Shown: positions 7,498-16,291, counted from the first letter of the stretch. The stretch: DNA of 24,929 nucleotides from Acidimicrobiaceae bacterium (GCA_013044365.1 JABEUP010000028.1:1-24929); one strand, 5' to 3'. Program-made: numbers and translations. Notes: a model not told the origin generated them from the letters alone.

Positions 7498-8784
7498 CTA
7501 CCTGTGCCAACAAGACAGGCCAATTGACTCAATACCTTCAAACGGGATCAAAGTAACTCTGCAAACCTCCCGCGAACGACGCAACAGAAAACCTTGCCCG
7601 CCTTTGGATCGCGCAATTTCCCAAGGTTCCAATCGCGGACGATAGCTGTTAGAGGTGTTGACCATGCTGGGACCGGTAAACCTGTGCAGGAAGGACCCTC
7701 GGAAACTTTTCGAAACTGACTCAAACTCAATCTTCCCAGACACCTGCGAAAGCTGATGGATGGAGGCCGAATCGGAAATACCGGGAAAAACTAGTGTCGA
7801 ACCAAAAAGTGTCAGAAACCCTTGAGACGCCTCGCCCCATCGAACACGAGCCTGAGAAAGGTCCTGGAGGGCACCGAGAAGCATAACCTTCTGCGAAGCC
7901 CCCTCAGAGAGAACCGATGAAATAGAGCCGAGAGGTGCTATATTTGCCATCTCATCGAGTATCAGCGACAGAGGAAGCCGCGATGAGTCCCGTACTTTAT
8001 CGGTACTCAGTTCAAAAGACCTATTCTTTACCTCGTCGATCATTCCCACTATCACCGGAGCTACAAGTCTTTGGATATGTGATGGAGAAAGAACATAGAG
8101 AACGTCGCTTGAATGCAGAAACTCACTAGAGTCAAATCGCACAAACCGGTTCTGTTGATGAAGCTCCGGAAAGTTATAACTTCCTAAAAGTCCCAGCGCA
8201 GTCGAAAATATCCCGGATCTTTCCCGTTCTTCGCTCAGCAATACTCCTCTGAGCGAATCAAAAGCCAGGTCCTCCCCGCATGCCTTGAGAATGCCTCCCG
8301 GATCTTTGCATTCCCTCCGATTGAGCCATGTCATCAGGGTATCCATCTCATATCCGCCAATTTGAGCTGCGTGTATGAGAGGAGAAACTAAAGAAGCAGC
8401 CCTTTCGATCCAATGTGAGTAACCGGCGTGATGCCCGGTGACCAAAACCGACGCGTCGATCATTGCCCTTGTAACCGCCAGAGCGTCAGAAAAGGTGCCT
8501 CTAGGATTTATGGGCGACCAATAAACTCTCTCCGCAAGGTCAGGCAACGCGACAGACCCTGACGGATCAAATACCAAAACCCGGCCTTTAGATAATCTGG
8601 AATCGCAGGTCGCTTCTAGCAGGTCGGTTTTGGTGGAAGTAGCTATAACCGGACCCGGTGCCAGCACAATATTAGGGATCACGATTGACCTGGTTTTACC
8701 AGACCTGGGCGGGCCAAGGACCAAAAGATGCGATTCATGCGGCAGAAAAACTGGCCCGCCTAACCCGTTGCCGGCGTAAAACAA
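7498..8784 (-). CDS. TraG/VirD4-like ATPase (conjugative coupling protein family), lacking membrane segment
   Basis: The family pumps DNA or protein through type IV secretion channels as membrane-anchored hexamers. The 428-residue protein has Walker A GPPRSGKT (24-31), the following TSTKTDLL and VFDPSG typical of TraG/TraD, Walker B LILDE (about 274-278) and ALQDLSQARVRWG (about 305-317), a motif conserved in coupling proteins. The usual N-terminal transmembrane region is missing: the frame is closed by TGA three codons before the TTG start at 8782-8784, and a GGGG lies just upstream. So it is either a soluble variant or a 5'-truncated relic with an intact core. It starts 12 bases behind the CoA-transferase gene, suggesting coupled translation. 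No relaxase or other T4SS gene is nearby. Confidence 0.75.
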   Translation of the reverse strand: MFYAGNGLGGPVFLPHESHLLVLGPPRSGKTRSIVIPNIVLAPGPVIATSTKTDLLEATCDSRLSKGRVLVFDPSGSVALPDLAERVYWSPINPRGTFSDALAVTRAMIDASVLVTGHHAGYSHWIERAASLVSPLIHAAQIGGYEMDTLMTWLNRRECKDPGGILKACGEDLAFDSLRGVLLSEERERSGIFSTALGLLGSYNFPELHQQNRFVRFDSSEFLHSSDVLYVLSPSHIQRLVAPVIVGMIDEVKNRSFELSTDKVRDSSRLPLSLILDEMANIAPLGSISSVLSEGASQKVMLLGALQDLSQARVRWGEASQGFLTLFGSTLVFPGISDSASIHQLSQVSGKIEFESVSKSFRGSFLHRFTGPSMVNTSNSYRPRLEPWEIARSKGGQGFLLRRSREVCRVTLIPFEGIESIGLSCWHR

Positions 8785-8796
8785 CCGGTCCCCCGA

Positions 8797-9951
8797 TCAA
8801 CCAAAGGTACCCGAATCTTCGAGTGCTGAAATCTCCTGGGCCATGTAGCCTAACTCCTCAAGTATCTCATCCCTATGCTCCCCGGGAAAGGGCGGAGGGG
8901 AGATAACAGGGTTAAAATTATCGAACCTCGGAGCAGAATGAGGATGGCTCACTCCCCCTAAATCGTGATAAATATGACGATCAACAAAATGAGAGTCCAG
9001 CCTGGCCTGAGAAAAACTATTTATGGGACTCACACATGCATCAGCCCCTTCAAAGATCTCCTCAAAGTAATCACGGGACTGTTGCGAGAAAGTCTCCGCC
9101 AATACCCGACGCATTTCCGGCCAGGTATCGCGCCTATATTGACTGGCAAAAGCTGGATGCCCGGTCAACCCGAGGCGGTCACAAAGCTCAGCAAAGAATT
9201 TCGGTTCGAGTGAGGCCACAGCGATGTAGCTACCGTCGGCACAGATGTAAATGGAGTAGAACGGGGCCCCTCCATCGAGAAGATTTGTTGATCTCTGCTG
9301 ACTCCAGAGCCCTTCCGCTATAAGCCCCTGGAACATAGCTCCCATAAGTGACACTCCATCAATGATCGCTGCATCCACCACACTTCCGATTCCGCTTAGT
9401 CGAGCCTGCACTATGCCAGAAAGCATCCCTATCACCCCCATTGTCCCGCCCCCTCCAAAATCACCTAACAGATTTAGAGGTATCACGGGAGATTCCCTAG
9501 TTCCGATAGCGTTAAGCAGTCCGGTGGCAGCAATGAAATTAAGATCGTGGCCCGCCCTCCCGGCGAGGGGACCAGTATGTCCCCAACCAGTCATTCTCAC
9601 GTAAGTAAGCCGCGGACAAACACCCATCACCACATCGGGACCCAAACCTAAACGCTCCATAACTCCGGGCCTGAAACCCTCGATTAGACCATCAGATCTT
9701 TCAATCAGCCTTTTCGCTATCTTTACGCCTTCTACGGCTTTAAGGTCCAATGCAATGGAACGCTTGTCCCGATTCATCGCGCTGGAGGTGAAAAGATCGG
9801 TACCGGATGGATGGCGAAAAGACTTGGGTTTATCTATCCGTATTACGTCCGCTCCCAGCCCACCAAGTATCATTGCCGCGAACGGTGCCGGACCAATTCC
9901 CGCGAACTCTACGATACGAATACCATTGAGCGGACCTGTTGAGTCAGTCAT
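8797..9951 (-). CDS. CaiB/BaiF CoA-transferase family, alpha-methylacyl-CoA racemase-like
   Basis: Family III CoA enzymes either move CoA between acids or, in the racemase branch, invert the 2-methyl centre of acyl-CoA esters for beta-oxidation. The 384-residue protein begins with GIRIVEFAGIGPAPFAAMIL and has all three residues used by the Mycobacterium racemase: His135 in AGHDLNF, Asp164 in NLLGDFGGGG, and Glu249 in VASLEPKF. DGGAPFYSIY is also typical of racemases. This makes racemase more likely than transferase, but substrate cannot be read from sequence. The start is ATG with AAGG seven bases upstream. The TraG-like gene follows 12 bases downstream; the alpha/beta hydrolase gene lies upstream on the same strand across a ~90-base gap. 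Confidence 0.88.
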   Translation of the reverse strand: MTDSTGPLNGIRIVEFAGIGPAPFAAMILGGLGADVIRIDKPKSFRHPSGTDLFTSSAMNRDKRSIALDLKAVEGVKIAKRLIERSDGLIEGFRPGVMERLGLGPDVVMGVCPRLTYVRMTGWGHTGPLAGRAGHDLNFIAATGLLNAIGTRESPVIPLNLLGDFGGGGTMGVIGMLSGIVQARLSGIGSVVDAAIIDGVSLMGAMFQGLIAEGLWSQQRSTNLLDGGAPFYSIYICADGSYIAVASLEPKFFAELCDRLGLTGHPAFASQYRRDTWPEMRRVLAETFSQQSRDYFEEIFEGADACVSPINSFSQARLDSHFVDRHIYHDLGGVSHPHSAPRFDNFNPVISPPPFPGEHRDEILEELGYMAQEISALEDSGTFG

Positions 9952-10039
9952 TCCCTAACCTTAGCCCAAACGATCTGGAAATTTCCTGTCCTTCAACACG
10001 CTATGCTGTTTCCGGAAGCGACAGTGGGATTCCGTGGTG

Positions 10040-10918
10040 CTACGACACAGTTGAGGCGCTTCGAATATTGGCCAGGATGGCTTCTCGAATATCATCCCAC
10101 AGTATCTCCGGTATCTCGTGAGCCATATCGTCAAAAGTTATTAACTTCGCATTCGGAATTGCCGAAGCGGTGGCATAGCCCCCACTCGGATCCACCAGTT
10201 TGTCGTCAAGACCGTGTATAACAACTGTTGGAATGTTTAATTTCCTAAGTGACTCCGAACGGTCCGGTGAAATCAAGATTGCCATTAGCTGACGTGCCAC
10301 CCCTGCAGGACAGTAGTTACGGTCATAAGAACGCGTTATGAGATCCCGTTCCTGCGCCTCATTGAAATACTTGACCGATGAAATCACTTTTGCTATTTCC
10401 AAGCCCCTGGAAATTGAAGCCTCCCGGTCATGGCCTAACGGTTGAATAAGCGCATTAATCGCCGCCGGAGAAGGCTGGCCAACATCTTTGGCGCCGGTAG
10501 TGGAAATAATCGAACACAGGGACAGGAACCGTGTTGGATTATCTATCACCGCCTGCTGGGCAATCATACCACCCATAGAAATACCGACCACGTGCGCAGC
10601 ATCGATATTCAGATAGTCCAACAAGCCAATTGCATCTTTGGCCATATCAGCCAATGTGTACGCCGCAGAGGAAGTGTCGCCCGCCATCCCGGCGAATATA
10701 TTTGGCAGCCCAAATGAATCAAATTTGGTTGAAAGCCCACAATCACGGTTATCAAAACGAATCACGAACAACCCGAATTCTGCCAATTGCCTGCAGGCTG
10801 CCTCGGGCCAAGCGATCATCTGCACACCAAGACCCATAATCAGCAAAAGTGCGGGGTTTGCCTGGTTGCCGAAGGTGTCGAATTCAATTTCGATACCGTT
10901 CGCTTGCGCCTTTGCCAT
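10040..10918 (-). CDS. Alpha/beta-fold hydrolase
   Basis: The 292-residue protein is a serine hydrolase of the alpha/beta fold. The nucleophile Ser114 lies in VGISMGGMIAQ, the acid is Asp238 or Asp239 in HGLDDKLVDP, and the base is His267 in DMAHEIP. LLLIMGLGVQM provides the oxyanion strand and FDNRDCGLSTKF the next loop. This set is typical of the group containing aclacinomycin methylesterase RdmC and many lipases/esterases, but the substrate is unknown. The start is ATG with a good GGAGG nine bases upstream. No signal peptide is visible, so it is cytoplasmic. Its neighbours (methyltransferase before, racemase-like enzyme after) suggest lipid or secondary metabolism, but the gaps are too wide to call an operon. 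Confidence 0.88.
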   Translation of the reverse strand: MAKAQANGIEIEFDTFGNQANPALLLIMGLGVQMIAWPEAACRQLAEFGLFVIRFDNRDCGLSTKFDSFGLPNIFAGMAGDTSSAAYTLADMAKDAIGLLDYLNIDAAHVVGISMGGMIAQQAVIDNPTRFLSLCSIISTTGAKDVGQPSPAAINALIQPLGHDREASISRGLEIAKVISSVKYFNEAQERDLITRSYDRNYCPAGVARQLMAILISPDRSESLRKLNIPTVVIHGLDDKLVDPSGGYATASAIPNAKLITFDDMAHEIPEILWDDIREAILANIRSASTVS

Positions 10919-11026
10919 CGGTGCTCGCCTCCGTGGATCAACTACTTGGTAACATCAGCAACTATATTCCATCCCTTGCTCCGGGAAAAGTGGCAACTAC
11001 CGCGGAGCTGCAGTTATTGCATAGGT

Positions 11027-11830
11027 TTATTTCATCCACCAGATCAATCGACTGACAGGTTGCTCAATCGGATGATTGGCGAGGAACTGCTCTAATTCAT
11101 CATCGCGGGAGGGGTCAAGACACAGCCTTCGGCGCATGGATTGAACCAGTTCTCTATTGGCCGGAGGTTCCAGATAGTTATCCATGCGGAACTTTAAACT
11201 ACCGGGCGCCAGACCCAAACTCTCTACAATTTCCAGCAGTTGGCCACCAGTAGGTTCGACGGGCCTGTCAAGATTCCAAAAATGCTTCCAAGCTGCAGAC
11301 GCAACCGAATGGGGATGGCTCTCATGTATCTCAAGCACGACACCGGTCATCGCGGCATTATCGAGCTTAATAATGAATTCACAAGGATCAGGTACGTTGT
11401 ACAACACGTTGGCACAAACCACCACACCAGCCCGCCCGACCTCGTCTGCTACAGAAACCCAGGAGCCTTGAACTAGCCGGAGATTCACGTTGATATTGTC
11501 AAACTCATCAAAATGGCTTTTGAAGGATTCCAGCATCTCAGGGGAAGAATCGACCGCAATTAATGATTCCAAATCACTCAGGACGAGCAGGGAAACTCCT
11601 CCAGCGCCACATCCAACATCAAGTACGCTCCTGGTACCTGGCTCTTTCGACCATTCCAGCATCTCTCTGATTTTCAAAACCGTTGGCGAACCGGCACGGG
11701 ACTCCGAAGGAGCAAAGCGATCCGGGCTTAGTTTCCAGGGAGAATCAACAGCCAGACTGAGAATTCCATCCGGAATAGCCCAACGTTCCAGCGCGCGCCG
11801 CCAATTCTGGCAGAGGATTTTAGATTCCAT
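11027..11830 (-). CDS. Class I SAM-dependent methyltransferase
   Basis: The 267-residue protein has motif I VLDVGCGAGG (about residues 69-78), an acidic post-I end in LIAVDSSPEML, and VVCANVLYNVPDP as motif IV, together the Rossmann methyltransferase core. The substrate is not readable. It resembles the broad Methyltransf_11/25 group. There is no obvious ribosome site before the ATG at 11828-11830. It lies 29 bases behind the PH/SHOCT gene on the same strand, so it may be the last gene of the transcript coming from the cell-wall cluster. The 108-base gap after it has no clear terminator. Confidence 0.85.
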   Translation of the reverse strand: MESKILCQNWRRALERWAIPDGILSLAVDSPWKLSPDRFAPSESRAGSPTVLKIREMLEWSKEPGTRSVLDVGCGAGGVSLLVLSDLESLIAVDSSPEMLESFKSHFDEFDNINVNLRLVQGSWVSVADEVGRAGVVVCANVLYNVPDPCEFIIKLDNAAMTGVVLEIHESHPHSVASAAWKHFWNLDRPVEPTGGQLLEIVESLGLAPGSLKFRMDNYLEPPANRELVQSMRRRLCLDPSRDDELEQFLANHPIEQPVSRLIWWMK

Positions 11831-11859
11831 GACATTAAGACTACAGTTTTCCCAATATC

Positions 11860-12468
11860 TCAGATTTGGTCCAGCAACTTTGACTTCGCCGATTCATATT
11901 CAACGTCGGTTATGGATCCGGCTCGCCTGAGCTCCGCAAGCTTCGCCAGCTGATCAACCGGAGAAAACGATTTTACAGCGTCGCCAGCCGTCAAACGCCG
12001 AGACATTTGTGAGCTCAACAGTCTGACTATAAGTTGAGGTCTGCGGACAAGACGAATGAGGACACGCCCGTCCTCACCCGCATGGTCAACCTCCAACGAA
12101 CCAAAACCGAATAAACGTTCAAACAATGTTTGACGAAAGGAAAGGTTGGAAATTTGTGAAATTGGGATCTCTTGTACCCGTCGTCCAATGACGCCGCTTA
12201 TATAGATCAGCCGCTCAGTTGAAACGATCAAGTGTGAGCCTCGATATTTAGCCAATCGCAAAACCAGCCGGACCAGGAGAAAAAGAAACAATACCAGTGG
12301 AATGAAAATAGTCCAATATGCCATGAAGGAGAGCAACACGATACCCAGTGTGGCCAATACCACCAGAACAATGAGCTGGATCAGAGGGGGCGCAAGCATG
12401 CTCCAATGAGGTCTTTGATCAACAACAAGATCTTCATCCTCGTTTAAATCAAACCTCCACGGTGCCAT
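11860..12468 (-). CDS. Membrane protein with bacterial PH (bPH_2/YdbS-like) domain and C-terminal SHOCT
   Basis: This 202-residue protein has two adjacent hydrophobic helices (about residues 25-48 and 50-72). A bacterial pleckstrin-like domain follows, marked by HLIVSTERLIYISGVIGRR and QISNLSFRQTLFERLFGFGS. The last ~32 residues, starting VDQLAKLAELRRAGSITD, form a SHOCT module, a short helical oligomerisation motif. Function is unknown; related YdbS/YdbT proteins are linked to envelope stress. It sits 36 bases behind the D-Ala-D-Ala ligase on the same strand, which puts it in an envelope context. No good ribosome site precedes the ATG at 12466-12468. Confidence 0.82.
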   Translation of the reverse strand: MAPWRFDLNEDEDLVVDQRPHWSMLAPPLIQLIVLVVLATLGIVLLSFMAYWTIFIPLVLFLFLLVRLVLRLAKYRGSHLIVSTERLIYISGVIGRRVQEIPISQISNLSFRQTLFERLFGFGSLEVDHAGEDGRVLIRLVRRPQLIVRLLSSQMSRRLTAGDAVKSFSPVDQLAKLAELRRAGSITDVEYESAKSKLLDQI

Positions 12469-12504
12469 CGCAACATGATACCTGATGCGGTACCAATCAT
12501 CGTA

Positions 12505-13614
12505 TTAGGCGAGTTTGGCGGCTATTGAACCGGCACTCGCCAAGGCTGATCCGTCCGCCCCGGCGGTCACTGGCATGTATGTCTTATGACTTGCAGCTTC
12601 ATCGATCAAATCCCCTAAAAGCTTCTCAAAACTAATCGGAGGGGAAATGAAAAGATACTTTGAAAGGGAACCGGGAATAGTGTTGACTTCGTTCACATAG
12701 AGAATATCAACTCCATCTGAAAGAAAATCTATCCGTGCCAGGCCTCTTACGGGAAGGATATCGCCGATGATCCGCGCATAGTTACGTAAAGAATCCGCAA
12801 GGGAATCTGGAATTACCGCTGGCAACTCCCGAGGGGCCGCAACCATCCCTTCTCCAGCTACATACTTGTCCGCGTAACTCAGAATCTCTGAATTAGCGCC
12901 TGATCGAACCGGCCGCTCAATGGCTGAAAGCTCAAAGACCGGATAGCTTCTCACCGCCACCTGAAGGTCGAACAGGTCGGGACGGTAAGGCTCAATTACC
13001 GCGCCCTGGCGAAAATGAACATTTAACTTGAGTCTCGCCAAAGCGGTAGTAAAATCTGCCACGACCTCAATTCCGATTGAGGAACCCCCATATCTCGGCT
13101 TGACAATGTAGGGCCCTTCGAACCCCGGATGACCAACAGACTCGGTCAAAAGTTTCCTCGGAAGAGTTGGAACATCGTGAGAAAGAAGGAGGCCTCCAAA
13201 TGCCAACTTATCCATTCCGACTGCAGCGCCTTTGGAACCGGGACCGGTGTAAGCGATACCAGCCAGATCGAGAACTGCCTGGACAGACCCATCCTCTCCC
13301 GCCCCTCCGTGCAAACACACCACCACGACCTCGATGTCAAGCCCACGTGATTTCGAGAATATTCCGCCGGCATGTGCAATGAAACCGTCCTGCAAACTGA
13401 ATGAGAGGCGTATCGCCCCGGATGGTACACCGTTCGAAAAATCTTTTGCTTCGAGGGACAGCTCAGTCTGATAAAACTCTCCAGTCTTAGCCCAGTAGAT
13501 CGCGATCACTTCGTGCAATGTACTTTCCAAACCTCTAACCGCCTGAAGACCGGTCAAAATACTTATATCATGCTCAGGTGAGACGCCACCAAAAAGAACT
13601 CCGACCTTGGCCAT
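12505..13614 (-). CDS. ddl: D-alanine--D-alanine ligase
   Basis: This ATP-grasp enzyme joins two D-alanines for peptidoglycan stem peptides. The protein (369 residues from the chosen start) begins MAKVGVLFGGVSPEHDISIL, the classic Ddl opening. It continues with LHGGAGEDGSVQAVLDLAGI, YTGPGSKGAAVGMDKL, the ATP-grasp stretch YIVKPRYGGSSIGIEVV, and the metal-binding end NEVNTIPGS. The frame is open upstream to 13746, which would overlap the MurF-like gene. The ATG at 13612-13614 is preferred because it matches the family start and has GGAGA upstream. It sits behind a MurF-like ligase, so its product is probably the substrate for that enzyme. Whether the organism has another ddl elsewhere cannot be told from this window. 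Confidence 0.93.
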   Translation of the reverse strand: MAKVGVLFGGVSPEHDISILTGLQAVRGLESTLHEVIAIYWAKTGEFYQTELSLEAKDFSNGVPSGAIRLSFSLQDGFIAHAGGIFSKSRGLDIEVVVVCLHGGAGEDGSVQAVLDLAGIAYTGPGSKGAAVGMDKLAFGGLLLSHDVPTLPRKLLTESVGHPGFEGPYIVKPRYGGSSIGIEVVADFTTALARLKLNVHFRQGAVIEPYRPDLFDLQVAVRSYPVFELSAIERPVRSGANSEILSYADKYVAGEGMVAAPRELPAVIPDSLADSLRNYARIIGDILPVRGLARIDFLSDGVDILYVNEVNTIPGSLSKYLFISPPISFEKLLGDLIDEAASHKTYMPVTAGADGSALASAGSIAAKLA

Positions 13615-13714
13615 ATGCGTTCCATCTCCAATTCGTTTGATCAGCATCTGCTTCTCCGCTAAAAAGATTAGCGGTGTAATAGTTCCCCTAAAAGCACTCG
13701 CAACCGCAAATTCC

Positions 13715-15292
13715 TTATAGAAAATGATCGGGCAAGTCATTTTCATAGAGCACCGAATCTCCTGAAGTGAGATTCGTCCTGACCCAATTCACCGCCTGGC
13801 TACGGTTCTTCATCAGCACCACATTGGGACGGAATCCTTCCACTTTGGCATTTTCAATCCCGTGCAACAGGGCGCGCCGATTGGTGTAGCCAACGATAAC
13901 AATGTCACTGGCGACACGTGCCGCCGCCCTTCCAAAAAATGAGTTCTCATCGAATTGCTTCTTACCAAGTTCGATCATCCCGGGAGTCACAACCACCGCA
14001 CGTGACAATGGAGTCTTTCGCCTCTCCAGAGCGCCAAGGGCATGCCTCGATCCAGCAGGATTCGAGTTGTAAGTGTCGTCGAGAACTGTTATTCCTTCGG
14101 AATTGACGGATATATTCAAACGGTTCTTTGCCACGGGCAACGTCGCCAGTCTTTGAGCGATAGTCGCTTCTGGCACACCTAATTCAAGACATACTGCCAC
14201 AGCGGCAGCAATGTTAGTTCTCGGAATGTCAAGAAAAGGCATAGAACACATCCGCCTTTGATCTACATAAATGATCAAATGGCCTTCATCGTCATCTTTT
14301 ACGGCAATGTTGGCGTTGATGTCATTACCAGAAACCATCCACACTGTCTTTGATTCGCTTGCCAATTTTCGCGCCAGACCGACAAGATGATGATTCTCAG
14401 CATTCAGAACCACAACCGAGGCATTAGTGGTAATTTCCGACTTCGCTTCGACAATATCATCTTCGGTTCCGAAACGCTCCAGGTGCACCGGCCCGATCGA
14501 AGTGATCACAGAAATATCCGGAGGAATCCAACTGCAGAGCTCCGCAATCTCACCCTTTTTAAAGGTTCCCATCTCGGCGATAAGCACTTCGGTCCCCGGG
14601 GAAAGCCCCTCATTAATAGCGCGGGCCAATCCTGCACGGTTATTAAATGAGGCCGGAGATGCAAAAGTTGAAAAGGTACTGGATGCCAGGTGGGCTACGT
14701 ATACCTTCGTTGAGGTTTTGCCGAACGAACCGGTGATCGCCACAACTCTCGGAGAGACTCTCGAAAGCTTCCTACTCGCTGCATCAACATACTTGGATAG
14801 ATTCCTGTGTTCAAAGGGGAACGTTGCCAGTAGAACCAAATCGACGGTTGCCGGCAGCAGTATCATTGCTATGACCCCGAAGGCAATACCAAGACTGAAC
14901 CATGCGCCAAACGCGATAAAGGCCAGATTTATCAGCCATGTGGAAAAGGCAATTATCGTAAGCCTCCGAGTGTACTTCAGAGCGGAGGTGGTACCCCGAT
15001 ACCTCAATCCTCGCGGAGCAATAAGGGTGGCTGAAAATACCACCAAAAAGCCGATGCCGGCGGGCAATAAGTCTGCTGGTCTCGCTACCGCCACTAAACC
15101 GGCCAATATGGCAGCCGCGCCTAGGCCGGGGTTGATTAGCCGGTACCGATCAGAGTACCAGCGCAATGCGAACCTCGAGGTGTAACCGGGAAGATAATGC
15201 TCGCGCTGCGCCACACGAAGCCACCTGATACTGGAAATCACCACTGCCGTCATAGCGATCAAGGCAGCACTATAGGAATAGGTGCTGTTCAT
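13715..15292 (-). CDS. Membrane-anchored MurF-like Mur ligase
   Basis: Normal MurF adds D-Ala-D-Ala to UDP-MurNAc-tripeptide in the cytoplasm. Here the last ~340 residues are a Mur ligase core: ATP loop ITGSFGKTSTK (about 186-196), IAEMGTFKKGEIAELC, VITSIGPVHLERFG, the MurF-type asparagine motif DDTYNSNP, and a C-terminal domain. The first ~180 residues are not the UDP-binding domain of MurF but about five hydrophobic helices (near 8-25, 57-70, 80-92, 113-131, 134-158), with RWLRVAQREHYLPG between the first two. The acceptor is therefore probably lipid-linked. I chose the ATG at 15290-15292, with GGAAG just upstream; a GTG at 15335-15337 abuts the hydrolase stop. It lies between an alpha/beta hydrolase and ddl, all tightly packed. 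Confidence 0.85.
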   Translation of the reverse strand: MNSTYSYSAALIAMTAVVISSIRWLRVAQREHYLPGYTSRFALRWYSDRYRLINPGLGAAAILAGLVAVARPADLLPAGIGFLVVFSATLIAPRGLRYRGTTSALKYTRRLTIIAFSTWLINLAFIAFGAWFSLGIAFGVIAMILLPATVDLVLLATFPFEHRNLSKYVDAASRKLSRVSPRVVAITGSFGKTSTKVYVAHLASSTFSTFASPASFNNRAGLARAINEGLSPGTEVLIAEMGTFKKGEIAELCSWIPPDISVITSIGPVHLERFGTEDDIVEAKSEITTNASVVVLNAENHHLVGLARKLASESKTVWMVSGNDINANIAVKDDDEGHLIIYVDQRRMCSMPFLDIPRTNIAAAVAVCLELGVPEATIAQRLATLPVAKNRLNISVNSEGITVLDDTYNSNPAGSRHALGALERRKTPLSRAVVVTPGMIELGKKQFDENSFFGRAAARVASDIVIVGYTNRRALLHGIENAKVEGFRPNVVLMKNRSQAVNWVRTNLTSGDSVLYENDLPDHFL

Positions 15293-15337
15293 TTTTCTTC
15301 CAAAGATCAAATGAATTCCGAATAATGTTACCGACAC

Positions 15338-16177
15338 CTATTTTGTCGTCCTTTGAACCAGATCCTCTACGGCATCTAAAAGTACTTTTGGCGATGATAC
15401 CGCAATAAAGTGATCACCCGGCACTGTCTGTAGGCTGACCTGGCGCGGACAGAGCATCATGGCGCGCTCTGCAACGGCCAGAGGAGCAACCAGATCATCG
15501 GTTCCCCACAAAAGAGACACCGGGATCTCAAGTCTCTCCAGCAGTTCGCTGTAGTCTTCGTTTACAACTTTGACCAAGACTCCCCTCATCACTCCGGCCG
15601 CGTTCCGATAATCCGTGGAACCGTACCTTGACCTCAAAGTCTCCATCCTCGAGTTCGAAATCAACCCGTAACGCGATAGGAATCTGGCTATTCTAAAACT
15701 GGTCTTTGGCTTGGGTATCATTTCCTGACTGCGAAGAAGCGGTACGCCGGTGAGCAAAAGTCCGACAAGTTCAAATCCGTATTGGCTTAGCGAAGTTAGC
15801 GAGATTGCTATTCGTCCTCCAAAAGAATGTCCTATCCCGACCACCTTAACGCTGGCCGGATCGGGCATACTGGAAACCACCTGCCCGATTGCAACGGCAA
15901 CAATCCTTGCATATTCTTGCGATCCTGCCGGCTCTTGAGGAGCTGGGGAGGTACCAAAACCAGGAAGATCAAACCTGGCTATCCAAGGCAAGCTGTCTCC
16001 TCCGGCCGCGACAGCACAGAAGGTAGAGAAATCAGCCATAGATCTTCCCCATCCATGCAACAAAACCCACAGCTCACAATCACGGTTCCCGGGTAGCACC
16101 TCGCCGAAAACTGAGCCGTTGACGAAAGACTTGAGCAGGATTCTCCCCTTTAGTAATTGCCAACCAACGTAAAACAA
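15338..16177 (-). CDS. Alpha/beta hydrolase of the MurF-like/Ddl cluster
   Basis: The 279-residue protein carries Ser118 in VGIGHSFGGRIA, Asp227/228 in LLWGTDDLVAP and His256 in VPGDHFIAV, a complete catalytic triad, with LLHGWGRSMADF as oxyanion loop. A lid region includes RYGSTDYRNAAGVMR. It has no signal peptide. The reaction is unknown; next to two D-Ala-adding enzymes it could remove a peptide or ester from a wall precursor, but this is inference. Start is unsettled: the frame opens directly after a TAG with TTG at 16175-16177 and no ribosome site. A GGGGAG lies four bases before an in-frame CTG at 16136-16138, which would give 266 residues. No ATG or GTG exists before the conserved domain. 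Confidence 0.85.
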   Translation of the reverse strand: MFYVGWQLLKGRILLKSFVNGSVFGEVLPGNRDCELWVLLHGWGRSMADFSTFCAVAAGGDSLPWIARFDLPGFGTSPAPQEPAGSQEYARIVAVAIGQVVSSMPDPASVKVVGIGHSFGGRIAISLTSLSQYGFELVGLLLTGVPLLRSQEMIPKPKTSFRIARFLSRYGLISNSRMETLRSRYGSTDYRNAAGVMRGVLVKVVNEDYSELLERLEIPVSLLWGTDDLVAPLAVAERAMMLCPRQVSLQTVPGDHFIAVSSPKVLLDAVEDLVQRTTK

Positions 16178-16291
16178 CTAAAGGCTAACAATCAAACAGC
16201 ATAACTCTCCCGCAAATCCCATCCCCAAGCCAAAAATTAAGAGAGAAAAGATGAAACCCGATACTCTAAAACTCATGTCACATGACCGGTG

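Noticed and set aside
14427..15185. 252-codon open frame on the plus strand
   Set aside because: It is the shadow of the MurF-like gene. Long antisense frames are common opposite such genes.
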